A stretch of DNA of 64,000 bases. Origin: G965261775 sp965261775 (GTDB lineage: Bacteria > Pseudomonadota > Gammaproteobacteria > Eutrophobiales > Eutrophobiaceae). The DNA is taken from positions 1,612,001 through 1,676,000 of the forward strand of contig OZ253477.1 of NCBI GenBank assembly GCA_965261775.1, given 5' to 3'. This document shows, in pieces, positions 8,531 to 16,612 of the stretch (the stretch's first letter is position 1; every line of letters begins with the position of its first letter). A program made the position numbers and the translations under genes. Under the pieces are notes generated by a model. That model did not search any database. It saw only the letters and a program-made list of their open reading frames with translations, and was not told the origin of the DNA.

Positions 8531-9622
8531 TTAACTAAAGACGCTTTCCGGAATCCACGCCTCGCCGGTCATCAGCATTCGGGCGGTGCGAAGCACACCC
8601 GCTTTTTGCGGAACGCACGCGCCGTTTTGCTCCGCCATTTGCATGTCTATCTCCATCATCCCCGAAGGATGCGATATGCGAAACTTCCGCCGTAAAGCCG
8701 AATCATCCCCCCGCCGACAAACACGATGCGGAACAGTCCCCGCCAGCGCCATCGCCGAAGACAACGCAATCCCCCCCGAAACAGAATACGCCGCGTGCGG
8801 AGTCGTCAGCGTGAAATAGCGCGAAACAACATCGCATTCATCCTCCGCCGCTGAGCACACCAGCGCAAACTTTGGAATCACCCTCCCCCGCGCGTCCCCC
8901 AAGCCCATCTTTTCCGACGCTGCCAAGCGCAGCGCCTCCATTTTCTTAAAAAACTCCCCGTTCGCCTTCAACTCCGCAACCGTCTCCCGTCCGCTCAAGC
9001 CGAAAGCCGACGCTTCCGCAAAAACAACCGGCATCGCCGCGTCTATGCAAGTCAACTCAACCCCCCCGATATCAACAATCTCCGCCCCCGCCGGAAACAG
9101 CCGCCCGGTCTTTGCCCCGGCAAAGCGCAAATAATTCAAAACCACCGGCGCCGCCGTCCCCGGCGCGCCGCTTATCGCGCAGTCGCCCTCGTATTCCACC
9201 CGCCCCCCCGGCGTTTGCACCACCTGCTCCACAAAAGCCCCCGTGTTCACATCCCGCACAATCACCTCGGTTTCGCCGTCCCGCGCCGGATGCAGTCCAA
9301 ACTCCATCGCAAACGCGCCCACCCCGGACAAAATGTTCCCGCAAGGCGGGCCTGTGTCCACTTCGCTCTTGCCCGGCGTGACCTGCGCGAAAAAATAGTC
9401 AATGTCCGCGTCCGCAACTGCGGACCTGGCCACCATCGCCACCTTGCTGGTGAGCATATCGCCGCCGCCCAGCCCGTCTATCTGCCGCGGATCCGGCGAA
9501 CCCATCAGCGCCAGCAGCGTGCGCTTCATCGCCGACTCCTCCGCTGGCAACTGCTCGCGCAAAACATAAACTCCCTTGGAAGTGCCGCCGCGCATCACCG
9601 CGCAAGTCAATTTTCGCATCAT
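8531..9622 (-). CDS. GalD/PrpF-family tautomerase/isomerase, 363 aa
   Basis: Member of the PrpF/AcnD-accessory family, closest in signature to 4-oxalomesaconate tautomerases (GalD): MRGGTSKGVYVL at the N terminus, MGSPDPRQIDGLGGGDMLTSKVA, then CGNILSGVGAFAMEFGL around the catalytic cysteine of the first diaminopimelate epimerase-like domain, and TTPHAAYSVSGGIALSSAMAL in the second. Full family length. In gallate/protocatechuate meta-cleavage GalD converts keto to enol 4-oxalomesaconate; PrpF isomerises 2-methylaconitate. The substrate here is undecided and no pathway partner is in the window. Start chosen at ATG 9622, 9 nt after AAAGGAG; an in-frame ATG lies at 9649. It sits inside the Sel1 array, flanked by broken Sel1 copies, so it looks inserted. 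Confidence 0.85.
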   Translation of the reverse strand: MMRKLTCAVMRGGTSKGVYVLREQLPAEESAMKRTLLALMGSPDPRQIDGLGGGDMLTSKVAMVARSAVADADIDYFFAQVTPGKSEVDTGPPCGNILSGVGAFAMEFGLHPARDGETEVIVRDVNTGAFVEQVVQTPGGRVEYEGDCAISGAPGTAAPVVLNYLRFAGAKTGRLFPAGAEIVDIGGVELTCIDAAMPVVFAEASAFGLSGRETVAELKANGEFFKKMEALRLAASEKMGLGDARGRVIPKFALVCSAAEDECDVVSRYFTLTTPHAAYSVSGGIALSSAMALAGTVPHRVCRRGDDSALRRKFRISHPSGMMEIDMQMAEQNGACVPQKAGVLRTARMLMTGEAWIPESVFS

Positions 9623-9655
9623 CGCATCGTTCTCCTTTCTTGTTTTCATTCGCCG

Positions 9656-9712
9656 TCAGCCCAGCGACCACGGCAGGTCAATCATGTGCTGCAAAATCCC
9701 CCCCAAGGAAAA
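9656..9712 (-). pseudogene. Possible 3' tail of a lost gene upstream of galD-like gene
   Basis: A short open frame reading GGILQHMIDLPWSLG then TGA ends 33 nt before the galD-like start and just before its RBS. It looks like the end of a former upstream gene carried in with galD, since Sel1-like sequence begins beyond it. Too short to assign to a family. Confidence 0.3.
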
Positions 9713-9737
9713 TCCATGCGCGCAAAATACGCCACCG

Positions 9738-9908
9738 CTAAAATAAACGCCATTCCGCCCGCTGGACGGCTTCGGCCTGGCCCTTTTTGGCCAGGTTTTC
9801 TATGGAGTGCCAGACATAGACCTCCCACGGGCTTTGCGGGACGCCATTGCCGTTGTGACAGGTTACGCCAAGATGGTTTTGCGCTTCGGCGAGTCCCTGT
9901 TCCACCGC
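9738..9908 (-). pseudogene. Degenerate Sel1-repeat remnant
   Basis: Encodes VEQGLAEAQNHLGVTCHNG, the PQSPWEVYVWHSIE module and a diverged short tail. Compared with the intact C termini it has lost the AAANGI...RDDDAR segment and several core residues. It abuts the 3' flank of Sel1 gene C at the recurring 'cggaacgagggcgtttt' junction. No anchor, start or promoter of its own. Confidence 0.75.
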
Positions 9909-9931
9909 ACAACGGCGGAACGAGGGCGTTT

Positions 9932-11869
9932 TTATTTTTTCTTTGCGTTCCATTTGCGGATGTCCTCCGTGCGGCGGACGGCTTCGGCCTGGGCCCTGGC
10001 CAGGTCTTCTGCAGATAACAATCTGGCGTCGTCATCCCGAAATTTCTCCGATTCCTTGATTCCATTCGCCGCCGCGATGGAATGCCAGACATACGCCTCC
10101 CACGGGCTTTGCGGGACGCCATTGCCATTGTGATAGGCTATGCCGAGATTGCATTGTGCTTTGGCGAATCCCTGTTCGGCGGCACGGTGATACCACTTCA
10201 CCGCCGCCGCGTCATCCCGCGCAACGCCATCGCCGTTGGCATAACACACGCCGAGATTGTATTGTGCCTTGGCGGCTCCCTGTTCGGCGGCTTTGGCGTA
10301 CCACTTCGCAGCCTCTGCCTCATCCTGAGCAACGCCCTCGCCGTTGGCATAATACACGCCGAGATTGTTTTGCGCTTCGGCGTCTCCCTGTTCGGCGGCT
10401 TTGGCGTACCACTTCGCAGCCTCTGCCTCATCCTGGGCAACGCCATCGCCGTTGTGATACGCTACGCCGAGATTGTATTGCCCTTCGGCGAATTCCTGTT
10501 CGGCGGCACGGCGAAACCACTCCACTGCCTCTGCGTCATCCTGCGCAACGCCATCGCCGTTGGCATAACACACGCCTAGATTGCATTGCGCTTCGGCGTC
10601 TCCCTGTTCGGCGGCTTTGGCGTACCACTCCACCGCCTCCGCATCATCCCGCGCAATGCCCTTGCCGTTGGCATAACACACGCCGAGATTGTATTGTGCC
10701 TTGGCGTCTCCCTGTTCGGCGGCACGGCGATACCACTTCACCCCCTCTGCGTCATCCCGCGCAACGCCTCTGCCGTTGGCATAACATACGCCGAGCATTA
10801 ATTGCGCTTTGGCGTCTCCCTGTTCGGCGGCACGGCGATACCACTTCACCCCCTCTGCGTCATCCCGCGCAACGCCCTCGCCGTTGGCATAACACACGCC
10901 TAGATTGTATCGTGCGGCGGCGTGCCTCTGTTCGGCGGCAAGGCGAAACCACTTCACCGCCTCCGCATCATCCCGCGCAACACCCTCGCCTTTGCGATAC
11001 ATCTGGCCGAGATTGTATTGCGCGGTGGCGTGCCTCTGTTCGGCGGCACAGCGAAACCACTTCACCGCCTCCGCGTCATCCCGCGCAACGCCCTCGCCGT
11101 CGGCATAGCACATGCCGAGATTGTTTTGCGCGGCGGCGTCTCCCTGTTCGGCGGCAAGACGAAACCACTTCATCGCCTCTGCCTCATCCCGCGCAACGCC
11201 ATCGCCGTTGTGATACGCCACGCCGAGATTGTATTGCGCTACGGCAAGTCCCTGTTCGGCGGCTTTGGCGTACCACTTCACCGCCTCCGCGTCATCCCGC
11301 GCAACGCCCTCGCCGTTGGCATAACATACGCCGAGATTGTATTGCCCTTCGGCATCCCCCGCCTTCGCCTTTTTTTGGATTTCGGCGAGAAAACCACCTA
11401 TCGGGACGAACTTGCCCGTTTCAGTTTTCACGCCGCTTTCTTCTTTGTTGGCCGCGGTCTGCCCGGAAGCCGGAATTTGTCTGGTGAATTCCCGCAGCGT
11501 TTTGGCCATTTCGGTAGAATCGGTTGCCGAAGCGGTCTCGTCCGGCTGTACAGAGACTTGCTTATGGAACCTCACGCCGGGCTCGGTTACAGAACGTTGC
11601 TCATGGAAGCTCACGCCGCCGGGCAAGGTCTTTATCCGGCCAATGAGCTCACCGATTTGCCTGGAGAATGTACGGACTACCACGAGAACAAGTATGAACA
11701 GCAGGATGTACGGCGGCTGCAGAAGTTGGAGGAATTTGAGGAATTCATCGCTGATTCCGATGGTTTTGGCGAACCACAGAAAAAACAACAGGAAAAGCAA
11801 AACGACGACGATGGCGGCGGCAACGTCCCACAGCCAGTTTTTCCTGAAAAAGTCTTTAAACATGGGCAT
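9932..11869 (-). CDS. Membrane-anchored Sel1-repeat protein C (12 repeats), 645 aa
   Basis: Longest paralogue of the array. It has MPMFKDFFRKNWLWDV, two hydrophobic helices (AAAIVVVLLFLLFFLWFAKT and PPYILLFILVLVVV), then a linker carrying both linker types seen in A and B in tandem (LPGGVSFHEQ and PGVRFHKQVSVQPDE). Twelve 36-residue Sel1 repeats follow, several nearly identical at DNA level (units 6 and 7 differ by few bases), then the shared C-terminal module. ATG chosen by the AAAGGAG Shine-Dalgarno. The composite linker and near-identical units point to growth by unequal recombination between paralogues. Probably a cytoplasm-facing scaffold on the inner membrane; no binding partner can be named. 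Confidence 0.9.
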   Translation of the reverse strand: MPMFKDFFRKNWLWDVAAAIVVVLLFLLFFLWFAKTIGISDEFLKFLQLLQPPYILLFILVLVVVRTFSRQIGELIGRIKTLPGGVSFHEQRSVTEPGVRFHKQVSVQPDETASATDSTEMAKTLREFTRQIPASGQTAANKEESGVKTETGKFVPIGGFLAEIQKKAKAGDAEGQYNLGVCYANGEGVARDDAEAVKWYAKAAEQGLAVAQYNLGVAYHNGDGVARDEAEAMKWFRLAAEQGDAAAQNNLGMCYADGEGVARDDAEAVKWFRCAAEQRHATAQYNLGQMYRKGEGVARDDAEAVKWFRLAAEQRHAAARYNLGVCYANGEGVARDDAEGVKWYRRAAEQGDAKAQLMLGVCYANGRGVARDDAEGVKWYRRAAEQGDAKAQYNLGVCYANGKGIARDDAEAVEWYAKAAEQGDAEAQCNLGVCYANGDGVAQDDAEAVEWFRRAAEQEFAEGQYNLGVAYHNGDGVAQDEAEAAKWYAKAAEQGDAEAQNNLGVYYANGEGVAQDEAEAAKWYAKAAEQGAAKAQYNLGVCYANGDGVARDDAAAVKWYHRAAEQGFAKAQCNLGIAYHNGNGVPQSPWEAYVWHSIAAANGIKESEKFRDDDARLLSAEDLARAQAEAVRRTEDIRKWNAKKK

Positions 11870-11903
11870 GGCTCTCCTTTGGCACCGGTGAACAATCATC
11901 CGG

Positions 11904-11909
11904 ATTATA
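11904..11909 (-). promoter_or_regulatory. -10 box of the Sel1 promoter cassette, copy C
   Basis: TATAAT on the minus strand 34 nt upstream of the ATG of Sel1 gene C, in the third copy of the shared leader (about 11870-11955). Beyond about 11955 the sequence diverges from the other two copies, marking the outer end of the duplicated unit. Confidence 0.6.
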
Positions 11910-12040
11910 GTCCGATTCGCCAGCGAAGAAAAACCGCCGAAAGGCGATTGAGACGGCGGAAACAACGGAAACCGCAAAATCTCTGGCGAAAAATTAACCC
12001 GCCATCACAACAGGCGCTGCCAGCGTTTGCTTTATATCCG

Positions 12041-12080
12041 CCGTCTGCGGCGGGCCGCTGATGAGGTACGCCGCAGACGG
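12041..12080. repeat. 12-bp perfect inverted repeat at the edge of the Sel1 array
   Basis: CCGTCTGCGGCG (12041-12052) and CGCCGCAGACGG (12069-12080) are perfect complements around a 16-nt loop. An A-run follows on the plus strand, so this is not a standard U-run terminator for either neighbour. It lies between the Sel1 promoter cassette and the toxin remnant. Confidence 0.7.
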
Positions 12081-12132
12081 AAAAAATCAGGGGGATTCAT
12101 CAGGGAAATTGCCATTTTTGTTGCTGCATGAA

Positions 12133-12569
12133 TTACAGGGGGGATTGGAATCTCACACTCTCGTCCCGACAAACCCCGGCCATCGCCCTGTGGGAAGTGG
12201 CTGTGGGATTTTCCGTCCCCACCAGCGGAATGTGAAGCGCTTTCGCCCAAGCGATGACATAGTAGTCCGCACCGGTTCAGGTTCGCAATTTCGGATATTC
12301 GTTCCTCAAAGAGGCGACGCTTTTCTCCACTTCCTGCGCCAGATCGGAGGCGAGCAGGGGTGCTGTCAGACTCTGGCGCCGATCCGAAGTCCATTTTTTC
12401 ACTTCATCATCGTGCTTGGTGGCCTCATCAATGACCTCTTTCGGCGAAACGATGACGCCGTTTTTCACGGCGCTTTTCAGGCGCGTCCAGACACCGGGGA
12501 AACCGTCGGCGCGTATGTTTCGTTCCGGGCGGCAATCCACACATTCGCGTCGAAAATATATTTCATCAT
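12133..12569 (-). pseudogene. DUF4411 (PIN-like toxin) gene, frameshifted and with internal stop
   Basis: Read across two frames it gives MKYIFDANVWIAARNETYA, then DGFPGVWTRLKSAVKNGVIVS and a helical middle, then GADYYVIAWAKALHIPLVGTEN. These are the parts of a DUF4411/PIN-like nuclease: the DANVWI acidic residue near the start and the GADxxxIAxA motif near the end. The frame shifts by one base about 60-70 nt after the start, and an in-frame TGA lies just before the GAD motif (near 12277). Its ATG overlaps the stop of the upstream ImmA gene as ATGA, so translation was once coupled. It cannot make a full toxin unless both lesions are sequence errors. Confidence 0.75.
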
Positions 12570-13786
12570 CGCGCCCATCGGTGCAGGGGGAATTGCAGGC
12601 GGTCGGCGATTTTGCCGAGATGGTTCAGTTTGACGCCAAACAAATGCCCGACATCCAGCGCGGAAATTGCGCCCTGTTCATATGCATCCAATGTCAGGCG
12701 GGCAAAATAATCGCCCACCCGCGCCAGCGCCTGCTTGTCTGGCAAGGCGCGCCCAAACTTTTTTTGCGCCGCATTTTGCCGGGCCAACTTGTCGTATTCC
12801 TTCAAAAGTTCATCGCAGCGCTTTCGGGCGATGAATCCCGTGCGGGCGGCGCGGACGGCCACGGCGCTGTGGCTGGCCTTGAATCGGCCTGCAATACGGT
12901 TAATTTTTTCCTTGTCGCTCCCATTTTGCCACGCCTGGCGAAAGTCGCTCATTGGCAGCAGGGCGGCGGAGGCGGCGCGGTTGCAATACGCCTCGTCGTC
13001 ACCGTCCCGAAAAGCGTCAACGCGGAAAGAAACGCGGGAAACCCCCGGGGCGGCAATCCATAAATGGGCAAGTTCGTGCGCCAAAGTGAAAATCCGCCTG
13101 GCATCGGAGTCGCCGGAATTGAGAACAACAACCGGAGCGATGTCGTCCGCCATCGCGCAGCCGCTGAATTCATCAGTCCCGACCTGATAGGCGTGATGGC
13201 GATGGCTTTGCAGGACGATAACGCCGCGGGCTTCGGCGCGTTTCGTCCAGTATTTGCGGGCGTTTTGGCGGGTTTTCATGTGCGCCAATTCGCCGGAGTC
13301 CACTTTCAGCCATGCGCGAATTTTCGCGCCCAGCGCTTCCGCGTCCGGCCGGCCTGCCTGAAGGGCAGACAGGCGTCCAAAGTCGGAGGGCGGCGCAAAG
13401 CGCCCGCTTTCCGGGGATTCGGCCAGGAATTCACGCACCCATTTACGGCGCTCATCCGCCTGCCGAAGGAGCAGACACAAATTCGGGGTAAACGGCTTCT
13501 GGAAATCACCGCGCCGGAAATCGGTCGGTTTGGGGTCTTTCATCTCGTCCGGAATCTCCCGCAGGTAAAGGTCGGTCAGCGGACGATGGTAAAATTTTGC
13601 AAGCGCCTGCGCCTGCGGGACGGTCGGCCGCGCCGCGCCTTTTTCCCATTCGGGCAAGGCCGCCAATTTGCGGGAAAGGGTTTTGGAAAATCCGGCCGTC
13701 GCATCCGACAGGTTTTGATAACCGGCGGTTTCGCGCGCCCAGCGCAGGGCGGCGGGACTGACAGGAGCGATGATTTTTCGAGGCAT
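12566..13786 (-). CDS. HTH-ImmA/IrrE metallopeptidase regulator, 406 aa
   Basis: An N-terminal XRE-type helix-turn-helix region (about residues 1-70) is followed by an ImmA/IrrE zinc peptidase domain with HELAH at 237-241 (TLAHELAHLW), preceded by IAPVVVLNSGDSDARRIF and followed by the NRAASAALLP segment typical of COG2856. Such proteins cleave or bind repressors and toxins and often sit directly before DUF4411 genes as the antitoxin/regulator half. Here the coupling is visible: the stop TGA lies inside the ATGA start of the DUF4411 remnant. The gene is intact and GC-rich like the island. Upstream lies a 49-residue ORF ending 9 nt before its start. Confidence 0.88.
   Translation of the reverse strand: MPRKIIAPVSPAALRWARETAGYQNLSDATAGFSKTLSRKLAALPEWEKGAARPTVPQAQALAKFYHRPLTDLYLREIPDEMKDPKPTDFRRGDFQKPFTPNLCLLLRQADERRKWVREFLAESPESGRFAPPSDFGRLSALQAGRPDAEALGAKIRAWLKVDSGELAHMKTRQNARKYWTKRAEARGVIVLQSHRHHAYQVGTDEFSGCAMADDIAPVVVLNSGDSDARRIFTLAHELAHLWIAAPGVSRVSFRVDAFRDGDDEAYCNRAASAALLPMSDFRQAWQNGSDKEKINRIAGRFKASHSAVAVRAARTGFIARKRCDELLKEYDKLARQNAAQKKFGRALPDKQALARVGDYFARLTLDAYEQGAISALDVGHLFGVKLNHLGKIADRLQFPLHRWAR
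13352..13374. repeat. Copy 1 of a short palindromic element (CTGTCTGCC/CAGGCAGG)
   Basis: On the minus strand CTGTCTGCC-CTT-CAGGCAGG. It matches the arms of the element at 14536-14555. This copy lies inside the ImmA/IrrE coding sequence without breaking the frame. Confidence 0.45.
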
Positions 13787-13795
13787 GGGGTGATT

Positions 13796-13945
13796 CTACA
13801 CGCGAAAGCCGGGGAGAGTAAAACTCCAGAGCTCACAGCCTTGTTGAAGATTTTCGGGTGAGTCCCCGGGCATTTGCTCCGCTTTCTTAAGGCCGAATTG
13901 CTTGAGTAGCCGGATATAGGCGTCCTGATAAGCGCTAACACTCAT
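13796..13945 (-). CDS. Small hypothetical protein, 49 aa
   Basis: ATG-to-TAG frame beginning MSVSAYQDAYIRLLKQFGLKKAEQ, amphipathic in its first half. It lies directly upstream of and in the same direction as the HTH-ImmA gene, ending 9 nt before that start, so it may be a leader gene of the operon or the fragment of an earlier one. No family recognised and no strong RBS; treat as tentative. Confidence 0.4.
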   Translation of the reverse strand: MSVSAYQDAYIRLLKQFGLKKAEQMPGDSPENLQQGCELWSFTLPGFRV

Positions 13946-14821
13946 TCGCGTATTTTTGCATGTTGTGCCCTTCCGTCGCCATCTTTCCGGCGTTCGAGTA
14001 TACTTCCAACGCGGGCCTGGGGGTTTGGATCAGGTTTGGGTCAATTTCCTGGCGGACTCATCCTCGGTGGGAACGCCGCCAGACATGATGGTCACGGCAC
14101 CGTTCTTTTCGGGTTTTCCGTTTTCGCTCATGCTTGTCGTATTCTACGTGAATTTTTCTCCGAGGCGTTCCTCGCTGATCGTGTACGCCGGCCCTGACAG
14201 ATTGATTGTTTGACCAGGCATTTGCCGCTGCTATGCCATCATACTCACAATGATGATGTTGTCGCTTTCTATATCTGCGACGCGTAATCTTTGACGGCAA
14301 GACCAGCGGCGGTAATTTCGGCGGCGGCGATTAGGCTGTGCGCTTCGACAAAGGGCCATTTATTTATTATTTTAATGCTGATTATTTTGGTTAAAATACA
14401 CTGGAAATTATCGTTTCAAATATAATATTTTAGCCCCTTCTGCTAATGACTACAGAATCTACAAAAAAAATAAACCCTTAACTTGATAAACAAGCGCTTG
14501 GACGGATTCCCATTTTAAACGTTACCTCCACAGATCTGTCTGCCGCCAGGCAGGTACTTTTATCTGCGCTGTCGCGGCTGTTTTTTCTCCCGTGAAAAAA
14601 CACTGAAAGGGCCATCATCCGATTCTCCGGCAGTGAACGCCTTTGTTATTATTAAATATGGATGTCATTGATAAAACTCACTGTTTGCTGCTCTGTTTCG
14701 CTTTACGCCAGATTCGGTGTCACGTCCTGCGCACAAACCTCACAACAGGGTTGCAACTATGCGCTTTTGGAAAGTTGCGCCGGTTGTTTAGCCGACAAAA
14801 CCTGAATTCGAAATTCTGCTC
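13946..14821. other. Gene-poor island border
   Basis: No convincing gene. A minus-strand frame at 14030-14131 (33 aa, MSENGKPEKNGAV start) has no good RBS. Base composition changes from GC-rich to AT-rich near 14340, so the right end of the accessory island probably lies here. The stretch also holds a hairpin with arms GTTTTTTC/GAAAAAAC (about 14579-14601) and a copy of the short palindromic element. Confidence 0.6.
14536..14555. repeat. Copy 2 of the short palindromic element
   Basis: CTGTCTGCC-GC-CAGGCAGGT, matching 13352-13374 (other strand) in both arms, and sharing the CCAGGCAGGT and GTCTGCCG words with 58045-58072. Intergenic. Confidence 0.5.
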
Positions 14822-16132
14822 ATGCCCTTAACCGGAATAATTTATAAAAACATCCTGACACCGATATTCAAATATTGGCCCTGTCTTTTGCTGCTCCTGG
14901 CGTTTATCGGTTTCGTCAGCAAGGCACTTTATAATTACCCGGTGGGGGTAATGGCGATTTTGGGTTTATATAGAATTGCGAAAAACCCCAAAGTCCTGAG
15001 ACAGGACCCTGTATTGAAAACTTTCGGCCTTGTCTTTCTCTGTCTCTGGTTGCCTTTGTTAATTGCGTTTGTGGATGCCGTAAATCCGTCTCGTTCCATA
15101 ATAACCACGCTGGGATATTTGCGGTTTTTCTTTGCCGGCATTTTTATTATTCAGGAAATTGTGAAAGATCCGATTCGACTTGAATTCACAACGACCGCTC
15201 TGTTCTGTCTGATTTTTTTCTGGTGTGTTGATGCCACTATCCAGTTCGCCTATGGTAAAAATCTGCTCGGATTTCCCTATGAAGCAGGGCATATCTCCGA
15301 AGCAAGGCATATCTCCGGGATGTTTTATCCAAGACCCACTATTGCGCACACCTGTGCGGTATTGTCTCCTTTCTGTTTTTTATATTTGTATGATCATTTT
15401 GAAAACAAGAAATGGATCCTTGTCAGCCTGTTGCCATTGTTTTTCGTTGTCTTGTTAAGCGGTCGTCGGGCGGCCTGGCTTATGCTCTTTTTATCTTCCC
15501 TGTGCTTTCTCGGCTATGGATTTCTTTACTCAAAACATAAAATTGATTTCTCCATTATCACTGCTACCGCCGCTGTGATTTTGACTTTTCTGTTATTCGG
15601 AACGATTATCTTCCACGGTCCCACCAATGATCATTATAAAAAAACCTTGAAATTTTTCAGTAATAATTATGCGGCCGTTGACCTGTCTACATCCCACAGG
15701 CTCTTTATATGGAAAACCGCTCTTATCGTATTCAAATCAAACCCCGTTAATGGAATAGGGGCCAGGGGGTTTCGTTATATCTATGAAGACTATGCCACCC
15801 CGGACGATTTCTTTGTCGTTCACAACAGCATACCAACTCATCCACACATTGTTGTCCTGGAGATACTGACTGAAACGGGGATAGTTGGCCTTATTGCTTA
15901 TCTGATCGCGCTGTTGCTTATGGTGAAAATGATTTTTCTGTGCGGGGATAAAAAGGCGCTGATCCCTTTCTTTATTCCCGTTGCCGTTGCCATATTCCCG
16001 CTGAATGCACATCAGGCGTTTTATGGCTCTATCTGGTCAAGCATGGTCTGGTTGCTGATCGCGATTTATTTTGCCAAAGCCGGACTGTTAACCCAAACGC
16101 CTCCACCAGCCCAGGTAGACTCTGATCATTAA
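14822..16132 (+). CDS. O-antigen ligase/polymerase-like membrane protein (Wzy_C family), 436 aa
   Basis: Polytopic protein with about ten to twelve hydrophobic helices and one large hydrophilic loop (about residues 270-350). The loop contains the family arginine/histidine pattern: SHRLFIWKTALIVFKSNPVNGIGARGF and THPHIVVLEILTETGIVG, the Wzy_C signature of WaaL-type ligases. It would join O-antigen or another surface glycan to lipid A-core at the periplasmic face of the inner membrane. The neighbouring glycosyltransferase and sulfotransferase genes fit a surface-glycan segment. Oddity: residues 154-165 are a fresh 6-residue tandem duplication (EAGHIS/EARHIS). No strong RBS before ATG 14822, but the frame is long and clean. 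Confidence 0.85.
   Translation: MPLTGIIYKNILTPIFKYWPCLLLLLAFIGFVSKALYNYPVGVMAILGLYRIAKNPKVLRQDPVLKTFGLVFLCLWLPLLIAFVDAVNPSRSIITTLGYLRFFFAGIFIIQEIVKDPIRLEFTTTALFCLIFFWCVDATIQFAYGKNLLGFPYEAGHISEARHISGMFYPRPTIAHTCAVLSPFCFLYLYDHFENKKWILVSLLPLFFVVLLSGRRAAWLMLFLSSLCFLGYGFLYSKHKIDFSIITATAAVILTFLLFGTIIFHGPTNDHYKKTLKFFSNNYAAVDLSTSHRLFIWKTALIVFKSNPVNGIGARGFRYIYEDYATPDDFFVVHNSIPTHPHIVVLEILTETGIVGLIAYLIALLLMVKMIFLCGDKKALIPFFIPVAVAIFPLNAHQAFYGSIWSSMVWLLIAIYFAKAGLLTQTPPPAQVDSDH
15281..15316 (+). repeat. 18-bp tandem duplication inside the ligase gene
   Basis: Two direct copies, 15281-15298 and 15299-15316, identical at 17 of 18 positions and in frame. The one difference turns Gly to Arg. Confidence 0.9.
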
Positions 16133-16612
16133 ACCCGGTTGCTCCGGGTGATGTCATCTCGCTCACCACGCCGCCTTGCCAGACAGATATTTTCCGTCCT
16201 CAACAGAATGCCGACCGTTGCCTCTGAACGTAGTGATGGGGAGAATAAATACAACCCGGGTTATGCGATCCTTTCGGCCGAAAAAAACAATCCCGGGGGA
16301 GAATTTTTTTCCTTCTGCACGCGTGTTCCGGTGCCGCCCATACATGGAAAGGATGGCTCCATTTTCTGGCGACAGTAATGATGATTTGGAGCGGAATAGA
16401 TTTCCTGCAACCATGCCGGGATAGATGCCACCAGCGCTGTTCAGCGTAGCCAGTCTTACCGAACGCCGAAAAAAAGATAAAACGCGGTGACAAACAGCCC
16501 GCGCCGGGATATCCCCTGTCATATTCGGGGGGGATGGTTTTCAATTGAGATTGAAGGCCCGCTTCAAGACAGGGATACTGATGAGAAGCACACATATCCT
16601 GCCTTAACTCTG
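16133..16612. other. Intergenic region, no gene seen
   Basis: Open frames here overlap each other on both strands without RBS or recognisable motifs. A hairpin with arms ACCCGG/CCGGGT (16133-16149) right after the ligase stop may help end its transcript, but there is no U-run. Confidence 0.6.

Noticed and set aside
5142..12000. 108-bp periodicity that could be taken for a CRISPR or satellite array
   Set aside because: The repeats are contiguous, without unique spacers, and encode in-frame 36-residue Sel1 units.
10156..12061. Long arginine/histidine-rich and hydrophobic plus-strand frames opposite Sel1 gene C
   Set aside because: Same shadow effect; low-complexity translation and no family motif, while the minus-strand reading is a clear Sel1 protein.
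14643..14831. 62-residue cysteine-rich plus-strand frame before the O-antigen ligase
   Set aside because: No RBS or family resemblance; it overlaps the ligase start and lies in mixed-composition border sequence.
16163..16522. 119-residue minus-strand frame downstream of the ligase
   Set aside because: Overlapping frames exist on both strands here and none shows a domain, RBS or operon context.
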